Assembly: GCA_009801015.1 (NCBI GenBank)
Contig: VHZZ01007895.1
Location: 16,829 to 41,814, forward strand
DNA length: 24,986 nt
Direction of reading: 5' to 3'
DNA from: Silene noctiflora
Lineage: Eukaryota; Streptophyta; Magnoliopsida; Caryophyllales; Caryophyllaceae
Part shown: positions 1 to 23,200 of the stretch, piece after piece
Layout: each line of letters starts with the position of its first letter
Position numbering within the stretch: position 1 is the stretch's first letter
Position numbers and translations under genes: made by a program
Notes under the pieces: generated by a model
Database searches by the model: none
What the model saw: only the letters and a program-made list of their open reading frames with translations
Told to the model about the DNA's origin: nothing

Positions 1-325
1 ATGCTTCGTGTATTCCTTTATGCCATTCCGCGGTGCTTCATTTCATTATTTTTCTCCTCAAATGCATCAATTCTGCATTAAACACCAAATAGCGACAATA
101 TCAATATTCTAACACAAATGGCATATAAAAGACATATTCAAGCACAAAATCCGTACAAAAAGCAGTTAAAGGGAGGCATAAATGTATATATAAATATGAC
201 TCATCATCCATGCTTTCCAGTCTTTCAAGCAAGGTACTCCTTATTTTAATTTCTTCATCGAGAGGAGTCAGAATGTGCTCAATCCTTCCCCACCATAGAA
301 CAATGCCTATGTAATTCCCCATAAT

Positions 326-871
326 CACGGAATTCAGCCACAAGGTAATTTTTTTAGGCAGAACCAAGGAGGTCAAAGCTTTAATCATCAACAATTTCAA
401 CAGTTGCAACCTCCTCCACCAGCTCCAAGTAATGATATGGAAGAAATGAAAGCTATGTTGCAACAAAGTTTGATGATTCAATAGAAGCAAACAACTCAAA
501 TTTCTTAACTTATAGCTCATAATAAGATGTTGGACACACATGTTGCTCAGTAAGCGGTTCAAAATCCCTCTAGGCAACCAGGAAACCTTCCTCCTCAAGG
601 TAAACAAGCACATGAACAAGTCAATGTTATTTCATTAAGGAGCGGTACTTCATATCAAGGTCTGTTGATACCCATTGATGAAGATGTTAATCTAGAGTTA
701 AATGACAATATGATATTCCTATATCTTGTAAAACGAAGCAAAGCGAGGAAGAAGCCGAAAAGCAGGTACCTCGATCGAGTAGCCCTATTAATTAGTTTAG
801 ATCTAAAGGACATATTAGAATTGACCAATCATATGACCTTAAACAACATAATTGCTCTATTAATTAGTTAA
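326..871 (+). pseudogene. Decayed Ty3/gypsy retrotransposon gag fragment
   Basis: One forward frame starting near 326 reads as the carboxy-terminal part of a plant Ty3/gypsy Gag. It has a Gln/Asn-rich stretch, a proline run, a MEEMKAMLQQ-like helix and then an ISLRSGTSY motif (about 629-652). That motif resembles the 'LRSGK' sequence typical of the Gag-to-protease junction in Athila/Tat-type elements. The frame carries in-frame stops at 482-484, 506-508 and 551-553, then runs open to 871, so it cannot make a full product. No protease, reverse transcriptase or integrase follows, so the element is internally deleted. The family assignment rests on remembered motif resemblance and is moderate; the broken state is directly visible. 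Confidence 0.55.
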
Positions 872-1140
872 ATCACACCCCCTGGATAACTGACCTAGTG
901 AACCCGATCCCTAGACTCTTTTAATACATTTGAATCCATCTATATTTATCTTGCAATTAGTTATAGCTAAACAAACCAATCTTCAAGAAATTGTTACCTT
1001 AAGACGGACTAAAATTAATAACAAACTAAATTATTACCGCCTCCTTGTGGATACGATACCCAACTTACCACTAACTATTAGTTAGTACCGAGTTAGGTTT
1101 ACTTTGATTAAGGTGATATGACTTTAGCCTTATCATCAAT
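872..1140 (+). mobile_element. Possible retroelement leader/LTR remnant
   Basis: This gene-free stretch contains 'ctccttgtggatacgatacc' (1041-1060), which resembles the conserved tract that lies before the primer-binding site in many plant Athila/Tat Ty3/gypsy elements. It directly follows the broken gag frame. I found no paired LTR, clear primer-binding site or target duplication, so its boundaries are arbitrary. Confidence 0.3.
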
Positions 1141-1141
1141 T

Positions 1142-1240
1142 CAAAAGAACAAGGCCTTATTTCAGCTCTAGTAAATTCAGTTCAGCTTTATTAAGTTAAG
1201 TTAAGTTCAGTTCAGACAATTTCAGTCCAAAAAAACAGTC
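1142..1240 (-). repeat. Short inverted-orientation copy of a CTGAA-rich MITE-like repeat
   Basis: The reverse complement of this stretch contains the same GGACTGAAA...GTCTGAACTGAAC...GAGCTGAAAT order found at 1565-1610. Its 16-bp block at 1142-1157 (caaaagaacaaggcct) is the exact reverse complement of 1550-1565 apart from possible end-offset. The two copies therefore lie in opposite orientation about 400 bp apart. No coding potential is seen. Confidence 0.5.
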
Positions 1241-1294
1241 TCTCAAAAAAACATAGTCTAAGGAAGTAATTTTTAAAAACTGGATTTTAAAAGG

Positions 1295-1296
<2 letters not shown>

Positions 1297-1326
<30 letters not shown>
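1297..1326. repeat. Poly(T) tract, about 30 nt
   Basis: An uninterrupted run of about 30 T. It may be the oligo(A) tail of a retroposed sequence on the minus strand, but no SINE body was recognised beside it. Confidence 0.7.
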
Positions 1327-1329
<3 letters not shown>

Positions 1330-1543
1330 GCATGTTTGGCTAATTTGTTTAAAATGAGTTTCTATTTTGTAAGCTTAATTTTTCAAAAGTAATTTTCAAG
1401 AAACATGATGCTTCTATTTTTATGGGCAAAAACATGATATTTGGGCTTTTGGGAATCTATTATTAGCTTTTAAATTTATAATATGTTTGGCTAAAAAGTG
1501 TTTTTAAGTCCAAAAACACTNTGAAAAATAAGGCCAAACACAC
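1330..1543. mobile_element. MITE-like element with GTTTGGC ends
   Basis: The left end gcatgtttggc (1330-1340) is matched by the inverted right end gccaaacacac (1533-1543). A further internal copy of atgtttggctaa sits near 1482. The interior is AT-rich and non-coding. TGTTTGGC-type ends are common in plant hAT and Harbinger-like MITEs. No target duplication is identifiable, so the superfamily is left open. The interior contains one ambiguous base at 1521. Confidence 0.4.
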
Positions 1544-1549
1544 ACTTAG

Positions 1550-1757
1550 GCCTTGTTCTTTTGGACTGAAACCGTCTGAACTGAACTGAACTGAGTTTAT
1601 TGGAGCTGAAATGAACTAAAGTTACTCGAGCTGAATTGAATTGAGCTAAGAGTTAATTTGTAAAGAAAAAAGTTAAACTGAATAGAGCCGAACTGAACTA
1701 AAGACAACCGAACTGAACCGAAATAAGTTAAAATTAAATCCAAAAAAAACAAGCCTC
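1550..1757 (+). mobile_element. MITE-like element, CTGAA-rich interior
   Basis: The left end aggccttgttcttttgga (1550-1567) is matched, inverted, by the right end tccaaaaaaaacaagcct (about 1739-1756) with a few mismatches. The interior is built from degenerate GAACTGAACTGAA-type pentamers, which also form the inverted copy at 1142-1240. It is non-coding and lies just upstream of the poly(A) polymerase promoter. Confidence 0.5.
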
Positions 1758-1799
1758 TCCCTTTTATAGAAAAATTCTTTAAAAAATGCAATTATAAAA

Positions 1800-2267
1800 G
1801 AAGGGGGCTTACCAAACACACCTTCCCTCGCCCCCTTAACTTTCTACTGCTCATATTTCACGGTAGTTGATCTTGTTCCAAAATCGCAGATATTTGTTTC
1901 TTCTGTTTTACGCCTATCGCCTATCGCCTATCGCCTATCGCCTAGTCGCCTAAGTATAATACCCCTCAGTTTCTTCCTCTTCTTTCTAATTATCTCATCA
2001 ATTCATCTTCATTTCAATTTTAATTTTCAATTCCCCCCCTTCAAACCCTAATTTTAATCACTTCTATTTCTATTAATAAATACACTCTATTTTACCTTCT
2101 ATTTCACCTCTTTCCCCCTCTTTTTTCCTTTTCATTTTCTCTCCCTTTCTCATAGGGAGAGAAACCCAATCAAATGACCTTATTTTAAATAAAATTAATT
2201 CCAATTTTTGTCTTTTGTTTTTTTAGGGTTTTCTGTAATTTTTATTTATTTTATTTTATTTGTTACA
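1800..2267 (+). promoter_or_regulatory. Promoter and 5' untranslated region of the poly(A) polymerase gene
   Basis: About 470 bp separate the last MITE from the start codon. The stretch is pyrimidine-rich (long CT tracts at 2085-2150), as often seen around plant transcription starts, and carries a heptanucleotide microsatellite. The 'tttttttagg' tract just before the ATG could be an acceptor of a leader intron, but no donor could be fixed. The transcription start is not determinable by eye. Confidence 0.45.
1911..1951. repeat. (CGCCTAT)n microsatellite
   Basis: Four perfect CGCCTAT units (1911-1938) are followed by a CGCCTAG unit and a further CGCCTA. It sits about 320 bp upstream of the poly(A) polymerase start codon, in the presumed promoter or leader, so length changes there could alter transcription or translation. 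Confidence 0.9.
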
Positions 2268-14576
<12,309 letters not shown>

Positions 14577-15697
14577 TGCTCAACTTTGTTTTCCACTTGA
14601 CAAATTTTTGATGACTTGTATTCTTTGGTTTCCTGTGTGGCATTTTCTCCTTTTTAGCAGGTTGAAGTCCGATGTCCGATTGCAGATACAATCAAATGTT
14701 TCCATCAGTGAAATACTTGTACAAAGAACACCAGCAGTTCTGGTAAGTCCCACAAAGATTCACTGCTGGATTTAACTCTACTTTTCCGGGTGCAGTTTGC
14801 TCCAACTGGTTTCATGGGAGCAAGCATAGCAGCAACAGCATTATTCTGAGTTCAGTCGCTGGCCCGTTGTGTGATATTTGTGCAGGCTGTGGGCACCTTA
14901 TGAATCAGGGAAAAAATGAAATGAAAAAAGAAAATTTAAATTTAAAAAAAAAAAAAATGTAGGATGAATATGACAGTATGAAATTTCGGAGTAGAATTGA
15001 GAAGTGTGATTTATCGCGGCATTAGTGCTTTATTTGGTTGGTTAATCATGTTGATTAAATGGTGTATAGATATCTGGTAATCAGCTTATATTCTGTTTAA
15101 ATTGTCAGTTTGTCACTCCTGAATCCTGGCTCGAGACAACTGAAGACTTGTGATTTTTATGGATTTGCTTGGATTTATAAAGAACACAATTTGTATAGTA
15201 CTAGTTTAATTCTATCTTAAATGGAGCTATTGCCTATTGGTAATATTCTCCGGCGTAGTTTTAAAACTGGGGCTTTGTGATGTATTTGTTCATTTCATTT
15301 TCACACGTTTTTTAATTAAAAATTGATTAATGTGTCTTGTATAAGTAAATGTGACCACATCTCAACAGGGAATGTGACTTGGAGAATTTTATACCGACAA
15401 AGGGGCATTTTAGTCAATTAGTTAAATTTTGCAGCAGAAATTGAAGACCAAGGGACTTTCTACATTTTAGCGATGCACGTTGTTTGTTAATTTGTAGGGT
15501 AATGATATGAAGCTGTCTTTCTTGGACTAACATACCAAGTTATTCTACTTTTCTCAACCTCAACTACTCAACTCCAATCGAGGGAGTAATTGAAAGGGAT
15601 GAGGTACGGCTCTAATCAAAATGAACCCTTGGGTTATTGATGTAGCTCTTTTCATTGAAGAACATGTATTATGTATTAGACTATGGTTTATTACATT
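14577..15697. other. Convergent spacer: 3' ends of the poly(A) polymerase and receptor kinase genes
   Basis: About 1.1 kb between facing stop codons. It begins with poly(A) polymerase 3' sequence that still carries good splice signals (acceptor ttttttagcag near 14659, donor ctg/gtaagt at 14742/14743, acceptor gtgcag at 14795), so part is 3' UTR or further exons. A 13-A run lies near 14944-14956. From about 15000 to 15690 I see no gene, repeat or RNA. Confidence 0.5.
15687..15692 (-). terminator. Candidate AATAAA polyadenylation signal of the receptor kinase gene
   Basis: tttatt on the plus strand gives AATAAA on the minus strand, only 5 nt beyond the kinase stop codon. Plant signals are loose and this is close to the stop, so a more distal site is equally possible. 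Confidence 0.3.
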
Positions 15698-18600
15698 TCA
15701 AACTACACTATCATTGTCACGTTCCTCTTCTTTCTTGCTGTTTTTACAACTAGAGACGTAATATCCACTTCCAAGAAGCGGGGAAGCGTCGCGCTCACTC
15801 CCCGCCTTTGCTCTTCCAAAACCATCTAGGACACTACAACGTTTTAGCACTTGTAAAACCTCCTTCATTGTAGGCCTAGAAGAAGGCAATGTGCTTGTGC
15901 ACATCAACCCTATCTTGAACACGTTCGTCATCTCCTCTATGTATCCAAGTTCGTTAGCCTGATTATCAAGGATGTCGGAGATGGGATGCCCTTCACTGTA
16001 ATGCTTCCAGGCCCATTCAGCAAGATTGGAGTGTTCGTCCCCGATCTGAGGCTCTTTTCCTGTCACTAGCTCAAGAAGTACTACCCCAAAGCTATAGATG
16101 TCTATCTTCTCATTCACCTTGCTTGTGTAGCAATATTCTGCATAATAATAGTTTCGTAATTAAGTCTAATTACTGTTTACACGAAAACTAGATAAAATTA
16201 TGCAAAATATGTGTTGATATAAAACTAAAAGAGAATAGTGAAGGTTAAACCCTTCCAAGTTCGTTTTAACCCGCCCAACCTGTTTGGCAGGTTTAGCGGC
16301 GGTACTCATGACATGGGTCTTAAACCTCTCAGCATCATAAACTGTTCATGTGGCTAATTACTTTGTAAAAGGAAAAAAAAAAAAAAAAGAGTCTTCGCTC
16401 TTAAATTCATTTGAAAGCTTAATGAATAACAGAGTAATTTCTGAAATTACCTGGGGGCATGTAGCCAAATGATCCAGCAACTGCAGAAGCTATGTCGGGC
16501 TCTCCTTCTGGCTTAGCTAGAATCTTTGCTAGTCCAAAATCAGCAATCTTGGCATTGAACTCGGAGTCCAACAAAATATTACTAGATTTCACATCTCTGT
16601 GAATTATTGCAGGCGAACAATCATGATGCATATAGCTGAGTCCTTGAGCAGCACCTATAGCAATCTTCAATCTTATAGGCCAATCCAACACCATTCGTTG
16701 ACCTGGTACGTACATTGATGACACGGGTTGCCTTCTACTCTCATGGATCCATTTATCTAAGCTTTGATTCTTCATATACTCATAAACCAGGAGTTTCGAG
16801 TTCTCACTCGAAATACAACAGAGTAACTTGACTATGTTAAGATGCCGAATTGTACCCAGTATCACAACCTCAGCAAGGAACTCTTTCTCGAGTGTATTGC
16901 TCATTTTCTTGTTACTCCATATCCTCTTAACTGCCACATAATCTCCTGACTCATTCACGGGGATCCGGTATACTTGACCGAACCCTCCTGACCCGATCAT
17001 ATTGCTCTCGTTCAAGTTGGCTAGGACTTTCTCAGCTGTGAAGTCTAGCTTATGGAATGAGGTCAGTTTCCACGTTGCGAGATCTTGCTTATGCTTTCGA
17101 CGTCTGAATTCACCAATCAAGGACACTGTGAAGTATAAAGTCCCTAAGAAAGCAATTGATGCAAGGACTAGAACCAAGGTAAGGTATTTGGAGGATAGAG
17201 TTCTCGTCTTTAGTCGTAAAATGGAGCATTTTGGAAGGTCTGAAACTCCTCCATCAGAACATAAATTGGTGCTCAGAAAACTACCCTCATAAGCACTGTT
17301 ATCAAGCCCAAAAGGGATTATCCCGTAAAACTTATTAGATGAAAGATCAAGTGAAGTTAGCTTTAACTGACCGATTTCAAGTGGGATTTGCCCTGAAAAC
17401 TGATTATTAGACAAATCGAGATAATTAAGGACAGGTAACGATCCCAGAGCCGGTGGAATTAATCCTGAAAGCTGATTATTGGAAAGATTTAAACTGTTCA
17501 AATTTTTCCATGAAATGATTTCTGAGGGAAGATCACCTGAGAGTTGATTACCACCAAGCTGTAACGAGTTTATTTGCGAAAGGCTAGTTAGTTCCAATGG
17601 AATAGTACCTGAAATCATGTTGTTGCTTGCCTTAAACACCACTAAACCACCCCAATCTCTCACAGTTTGTGGGATTTTGCCGGAAAATCTATTGTTATCA
17701 ATCTCTACCCTTGTCATATTCCAAGCCACCTTATTAGGAAGTTGGCCAGAAAACTGGTTACTGCTCAACTGTAACATTGATATATTCGCCAAAGTCCATA
17801 ACCCTCGAGGAACTTCCCCTGACATGCTGTTATTGTACAGTTGTACTGTCAATAAAGAGTTACACCTTCCTAAGGAATCTGGAATCGTTCCATTGAGATG
17901 GTTATTGAATGCCACAACGCCTAATAGCGCCCCACCTTGGCAGAGATTTTCCGGCAATTGGCCTGTAAATCCATTGTTTGACACCTCGAAACCCTCTAAC
18001 TTTGAATGTATGCCTAAGTCCCGAGGGAGAGGGCCGTAAAATTGGTTGTTGAAAAGTTTTAGTCTCTTGAGTGAAGGCATCAGAGCTATACTTGAAGGCA
18101 AAGTTCCATCAAATTTGTTGTCAAACAATGCCAAAATTTCTAACTTATGTAGCTTGCTTATTGATTCAGGAATTGGTCCTGTCAATAAGTAGTTCATTGA
18201 AAGGTCGAGTTCAACCAAGTTCAAGGCCTCAATTGAGGTTGGAAGGTTTCCAGATAAATTGTTTCTGTACAAGTATAAATAGGTTAAGTTGTTAAGCAAG
18301 AAGAGGCCACTTGGTATTTGACCCACCAAATTATTGGCAACCAAGTCTAAATGTTCAAGGCTTGCTAAGTTGCGAAAACTCTTGGGAATTTGGCCAACCA
18401 AATTACACTGAGTCATCCATAACAAGTTCAAACTTTTGAGCTTCCCAAATTGGATGGGAAGCTCCATGGGCGTAAATGAGTTGTATGCCATCACTAACTC
18501 TTCAAGGGTATCTAAGTTTCCGAAATCAGAAGGGAATGTTCCGTTGAACAAATTTAGCTCGAAATGTAAGGTTTTTAAACCTTTGAGTCGAGCTAATGAG

Positions 18601-19082
18601 CTCGGGATGTCACCAGTGAAGTTATTACCACTAAGGTCAAGGTGTTGAAGATTCGGAGAAAGTTGATTCATGTCATTTGGTAAGAAACCAACAAAGTAGT
18701 TTTGAGAAAGGTTTAAAGTTTGAAGTTTGGAACATTTGTATATAAATGTAGGGAAAGTAGAAAGAATGCTATTGTTGCTAACATCAAGAGTGGTTAAATT
18801 CTTGAGATCACAAATGGATGTTGGGATTTTGCCTATGATGTTTTGGTTTCCTAGTAATATCCCTGTGACCGCTTCGTCACCGTCGCAATGGACACCATGC
18901 CAAAGGCAATGGGAGGTGGTAGAATTCCATGACTGCATGGGAGGTTGATTGTTCCATTGCTTCTTTATGTTGAATAATATTGCTTGATCAGAAGATGGAA
19001 CTTGGGAAAATACCAAAATGGGTAGGCATGAGAAGAAGAGAGTGAGCAAGTGGAGGAGGGTTTTGGAGGGTATTTCTGACAT
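15698..19082 (-). CDS. HSL3: LRR receptor-like kinase, subfamily XI, HSL3/NUT-like (2 exons)
   Basis: Plasma-membrane receptor kinase, 1023 residues. Exon 1 is 19082-16451 and exon 2 is 16137-15698, joined by a 313-bp GT-AG phase-1 intron in codon 878. A signal peptide (1-26) precedes an N-cap cysteine pair (C59 and C66 in HCLWHGVHC). About 20 LRRs of the LxxLxLxxNxxxGxIP type run to about 600, then cap cysteines C608/C619 and a membrane segment at about 633-655. The kinase has P-loop GSGGFGQV (697-704), K719, E738, HRD (828-830; RD type) and DFG (848-850). Phrases such as WKLTSFHKLDF, VAWNMTRVEIDNNRFSG and AAQGLSYMHHDC match my recollection of Arabidopsis HSL3 (At5g25930), reported as receptor of CTNIP/SCREW peptides. 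The APE motif reads PPE, as in some other functional RLKs. Orthology rather than paralogy is inference; no break or missing catalytic residue is seen. Confidence 0.93.
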
Positions 19083-19093
19083 TTTCTATAGTT

Positions 19094-19134
<41 letters not shown>

Positions 19135-19985
19135 GAGCAAGTGTTGTGATGGAGGAAAAGTATTTTTTTTTTTTGGGTTCAAATGGAGGAAAAGTATTGA
19201 AATGGTTGTTGAGATCAAAAATGGAGTGCTGTTTTATCAACTAAGTGTGTAAGTGGGTTGGAGAAAATAACACTGGAAAAGGATGGAATATTGAGATTGG
19301 CCACTAAAATTGATTGATTTTATTATTACAGTGGATTTGTAGCCGTATTATACAATTCTAAGTTTCTAACTAACACGAGTCTAAATGGACCCAACTTGGT
19401 TTGTCAAATATGACTAGTGGGGTGATTAGCATCTATAGGAAATCATTGTTTAGCTCTACAAGAAGGCATCGTGCAATTATTTTGGTCTAAGGTACAAGAA
19501 TTGTAAGTATTACGTTTAGATTGAGTTTCGTATGGCATAACAATTATAAGTACGCTACCGTAAGCCAGCATACTCAACTAAATTTCTAACATAATACGAA
19601 TAATGAATTATTGGGTATTCCATATTTTCTCAGTTGCAATTATATTGTTTTCATTTTCTCCTTTTACTCATCACACAATAATGTTTTCCTTTCGAGCCGT
19701 TTGACAGGTTATACTCTAGACGGCCTATGGAAGATGGTTAAAAAAAAAAACGTTAAAAATTACTTTTGACATATAAATTGACCCTGACCTAATCCACGAC
19801 TCGTATAATCTGACTTGTATTACTACTCGTATTCTGGATAGACCCGTCCAAGCCGTTTGGCAGGTCTAGACGGGGGGCCATGAAGGACGGACACAACAGG
19901 CGATAGTAGAAGAACAAACATTCAGCAAAATTGTCTAATGAGTCATAATAACAAAGTCATGTACACAAGTATAATAAGGTCAGTA
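19083..19985. promoter_or_regulatory. Divergent promoter region between the receptor kinase and SHH1 genes
   Basis: The 1.15-kb gap between the two start codons (19082 and 20230) must hold both promoters. The kinase side has a (GAA)n tract in its leader. A W-box-like TTGACC occurs at 19778-19783, of interest because HSL3-type receptors are stress-linked, but a single copy is weak evidence. Two copies of a ccgtttgRcaggt repeat lie at 19697-19709 and 19853-19865. No clear TATA box was found for the kinase. Confidence 0.4.
19103..19133. repeat. (GAA)n microsatellite in the kinase 5' leader
   Basis: About ten perfect GAA units on the plus strand, read as (TTC)n in the kinase transcript and ending about 20 nt before its ATG. 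CT-rich leaders of this kind are common in plant genes. Confidence 0.9.
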
Positions 19986-20110
19986 GAGAATAAGAGTTAG
20001 CTCAAGTGGTAAGAGTTCTCTTACCCCAACTATGAAGTTTGGGGTTCGATTCTCACCCGCGACATAGTGCGCTCATTTGAACCAAAAAAAAAAAAAAAAA
20101 AAAAAAAAAA
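19986..20110 (+). mobile_element. tRNA-derived SINE with poly(A) tail and 17-bp target duplication
   Basis: An internal RNA polymerase III promoter is visible: box A tagctcaagtgg (19998-20009) and box B ggttcgattct (20043-20053), 33 bp apart. A 27-nt oligo(A) tail follows (20084-20110). The insertion is bracketed by gtataataaggtcagta (19969-19985) and gtataataatgtcagta (20111-20127), a 17-bp direct duplication with one mismatch. That fits LINE-mediated retroposition and a fairly recent insertion. The body is only about 98 bp. It lies just upstream of the SHH1 core promoter. Confidence 0.9.
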
Positions 20111-20150
20111 GTATAATAATGTCAGTAAATATGTCACTCTTACCTTTGAC

Positions 20151-20157
20151 TATAAAA
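20151..20157 (+). promoter_or_regulatory. Putative TATA box of SHH1
   Basis: tataaaa lies 73 bp upstream of the SHH1 start codon and 41 bp downstream of the SINE tail. Spacing fits a plant core promoter with a short leader of about 40 nt. Assigned from motif and position only. Confidence 0.45.
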
Positions 20158-20229
20158 CATAAAAAATTAATCAAATGAAATTAGAAATTAAGTAGGGTTT
20201 TCAATCTTTTTTTCATTATAAGCAAAGCA

Positions 20230-23200
20230 ATGGTTCGTCTTAGACACAGACAAAGAAAGGTCTTCTCTGGTTTCACTGATGCTGAAGTAACATTCTTTTT
20301 CTTCTGCTCATTCTTCTTTTCTATTTTTGTATCTGGGTTTTCCTTTAATTTTTAGTTTATTTGGTTTTCTGTTGTTTGCTCTTCAAATTTATATCTATAT
20401 TTTATGAATCCTTCTCTTCGTCACCCCCGGAACAATGAAAATTCGAATGTTTTAGTTACATTTTTTGAATTTATATAATCTATTACATTACTAGTGGATA
20501 ATTTGGTTGTTAATCATGAATTATATGGTTGTTGTCAACTACATTGTCGTATTTGTGTTGCACATTGCTGAATGCTGATTGCGTGAACAATTTCTGTGTC
20601 TATGCCAATGGAATGATTGAATATCCCAAAACCCTTGCTGGCAGATTGCAAAACTGGAGAGTTTGTACACCAAATATGGAGAAATGTCGATTAATCGGGA
20701 TTTTTGCCAAAAATTTGCAAAGAGTTTTAGGTCAGTTCTAAACAAATTGCGGATGATGTCTCTTTAGACGATTTTGGCCCACTTTTTAGTACTCTCCTCG
20801 GTTTCAGTCAATGAGTCCCATTTGACCTCTTTTACGGAGGAGACTAAAGTCAAATGAGGGTTATTTACTGCAGCCGCGGAAAAGTTGTTTTCAGGTTTTC
20901 GCGTCTTGGAAACCTTCGTTAACTCGCAATTTTATAATGTTTTCCGCAGTTGTTCTGCTGGTCGAGCTGGCAAACCAATTGTAAAGTGGACTGAGGTGCT
21001 TGCTTTCTTATGTTTACATACTTCTAAAACATTTTCTAATGCCATCTCTGTTGGTTGTTGTTAACTGCATCAGCTGTATTGTAGGTTCAAAGTTGGTTCC
21101 AAAACCGACTGCAAGTTTGTCCAGTAAGAGCAACTCCGCCATCTAAGAATGTTGAGGAAATGAACCCTTCACCTGATTTGTCTAATTTGGGTGCTCGTCT
21201 AGATGACTCCGGTTCTAAGAAGACAAATGAAACTAATCTAGTCCATAAAGGTACCTAATTTTTTTTTTCTCAAAGTTGTTTAAATGCGTAAATGAGGTTG
21301 TAATTCAAATTTGTGAGGTTCTTGAAGTTACATATCCCTTAAATTTACCTCAAACTGCTAAAAATAAGTTTCTGTTACTAGGTAAGAATCTCATATGGTA
21401 TTGGTTTTTCCTTCCTGATGATTGTTTAGATTTTGGCCTCATGAGATATACTCCCTCCGTCCCGGTCAATTGTTGTCCTTTGGTTTTGGCACAAAGACCG
21501 AGGAAATGGTAGGGGGCCATTTATAAGATGACAAGTGGACCAAATTGAGTGTGAATGATCAAATTGCTCATCAAATGGAATCCTAAAATAGAAAGGACTG
21601 AGACCCCCCAAATTGGAAAAGGACAACAATGAGCGAGTATATCTTCTGAAATGCCATATTCTTTTCAATGGGATGTTCCATGTTTAGCATTTGGGCGAGG
21701 TTAGACACCATGGCTGATCAATTAGTTTGTTTGGTACTTGGTAGTTGCAGAATTTTGGATAACTGGGCTTTGTATATGGCGATGACTTCTCTAATATGGA
21801 TAAACTATTTCTTCTATTTGTGGCTTCTTCTAAACATTCGTTACTCAAAGAATATGTTGTTGGAAAATATACCTTTTAAATTTTTGTTAAAACATACAAC
21901 ATATGTGTGGTCGTTTTGCTATCTACTCTCATTTTCAAAAATTTCACACCTCCACTTTTGATAACCTAGTCTTTTCAAGTGCTTCGTATTGTTTCACTTC
22001 TTCTGCAAAGCAATTTTCTTGAGCTTCTCACTCACTTAAAATTTTGAATTACCAAACTTTTGTGCTTTTGGTATTTGCTTTATCCAAAAGCTATAAAGTG
22101 GGGCTACTGTAACATTATATTTATTTCTGTTGCCTTTGTTGTTTTGGGCAGCAGGTAAGAAAATACGGGACTTATCGGAATTAAAGTTTGAGGCTAAATC
22201 TTCAACTGACGGTGCCTGGTAAGTACTGACGTAATGGGCTAACAGTTTGTGTAAATTTTATTTGTCGTTAGGAATTTTTTCCGCTCCTATTACGTGTAAG
22301 CCCATTCAGTCTTCATGTCTTGGTTCTCCTGAGTTCATTCCTCCAATTATTCTTTGTGTGTATCTTTTGGTGCAAAAGTGCAGCCAACAATGAAACAACC
22401 AGCGGCAATTCACTAGTTAATCATTGCTATTGACATCCTTGAACGTAAATTTATCGATTATATATTGTATACTTTGAGTGCAGCTATTTTATTTGAAACT
22501 TGTCTCATTTATAGTTTCACTCTATGACACTTTTACGTTTTGGTTTCTTTTAACAAAGTAGAAATCAAAGCTCAAACATATGTCAACTCTCTTGCAAAGT
22601 CCACGAATGATCCAACGTGTTCTAAGATTGTATTTTTTCAAAATTATGTAATTTTTTCCCAGGTTCATTATGCTTACTTGCTTCTTCTCAACAGGTATGA
22701 TGTTGAAAGGTTCATAACTCATAGATTTACAAGCTCAGGTGAAGCTGTAAGAGACCAGCATTTGTTTGTCTTTTTTCCACTTCCAATTTGTGGTTTTTGA
22801 ATGGCTTAATTATGTATGTTACATGCTTATAAACGAACCCCCTACCATGTCCATGAGTTTGCGAGTGCCAAAGTATCTATATGGATATGATTTTTTTTAA
22901 CGTTGTGTTTGCAATTTGGGCATGTTGCATGATTCATACATACCGTGATGTGATAGTAATCTAGGTATTTACAGAAATCACCTATTCTAAAAACGGTTAT
23001 CTTGTCACTTTGTTTCAAGGTTTCATTTACACAGGTTTTCTTTTACATTCATCTAATTCTCAATCAAATGTTGTAAGAGATCTGTGTTTCACAAGCTATC
23101 AGAAAACGTTTTGTAAAACAGTTCTAAAGTGAGATACTATACGTCCTTCCATTGGAAACACTCCTACAGTCATACCGATAGCCTGATACCATAATTATAC

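Noticed and set aside
17002..18948. Several plus-strand open frames opposite the LRR region
   Set aside because: Antisense shadows of the kinase exon, without own domains.
18965..19240. Minus-strand frames with runs of Phe or Ser upstream of the kinase
   Set aside because: Runs come from the (GAA)n microsatellite; the kinase start at 19082 with a good signal peptide is the better reading.
19998..20053. Possible tRNA gene from good box A and box B motifs
   Set aside because: No cloverleaf arms can be paired, there is no acceptor stem, and the unit ends in a 27-nt A tail within a target duplication; it is a SINE.
20539..20745. Minus-strand frame opposite SHH1 exon 2
   Set aside because: Antisense of a confidently assigned homeodomain exon.
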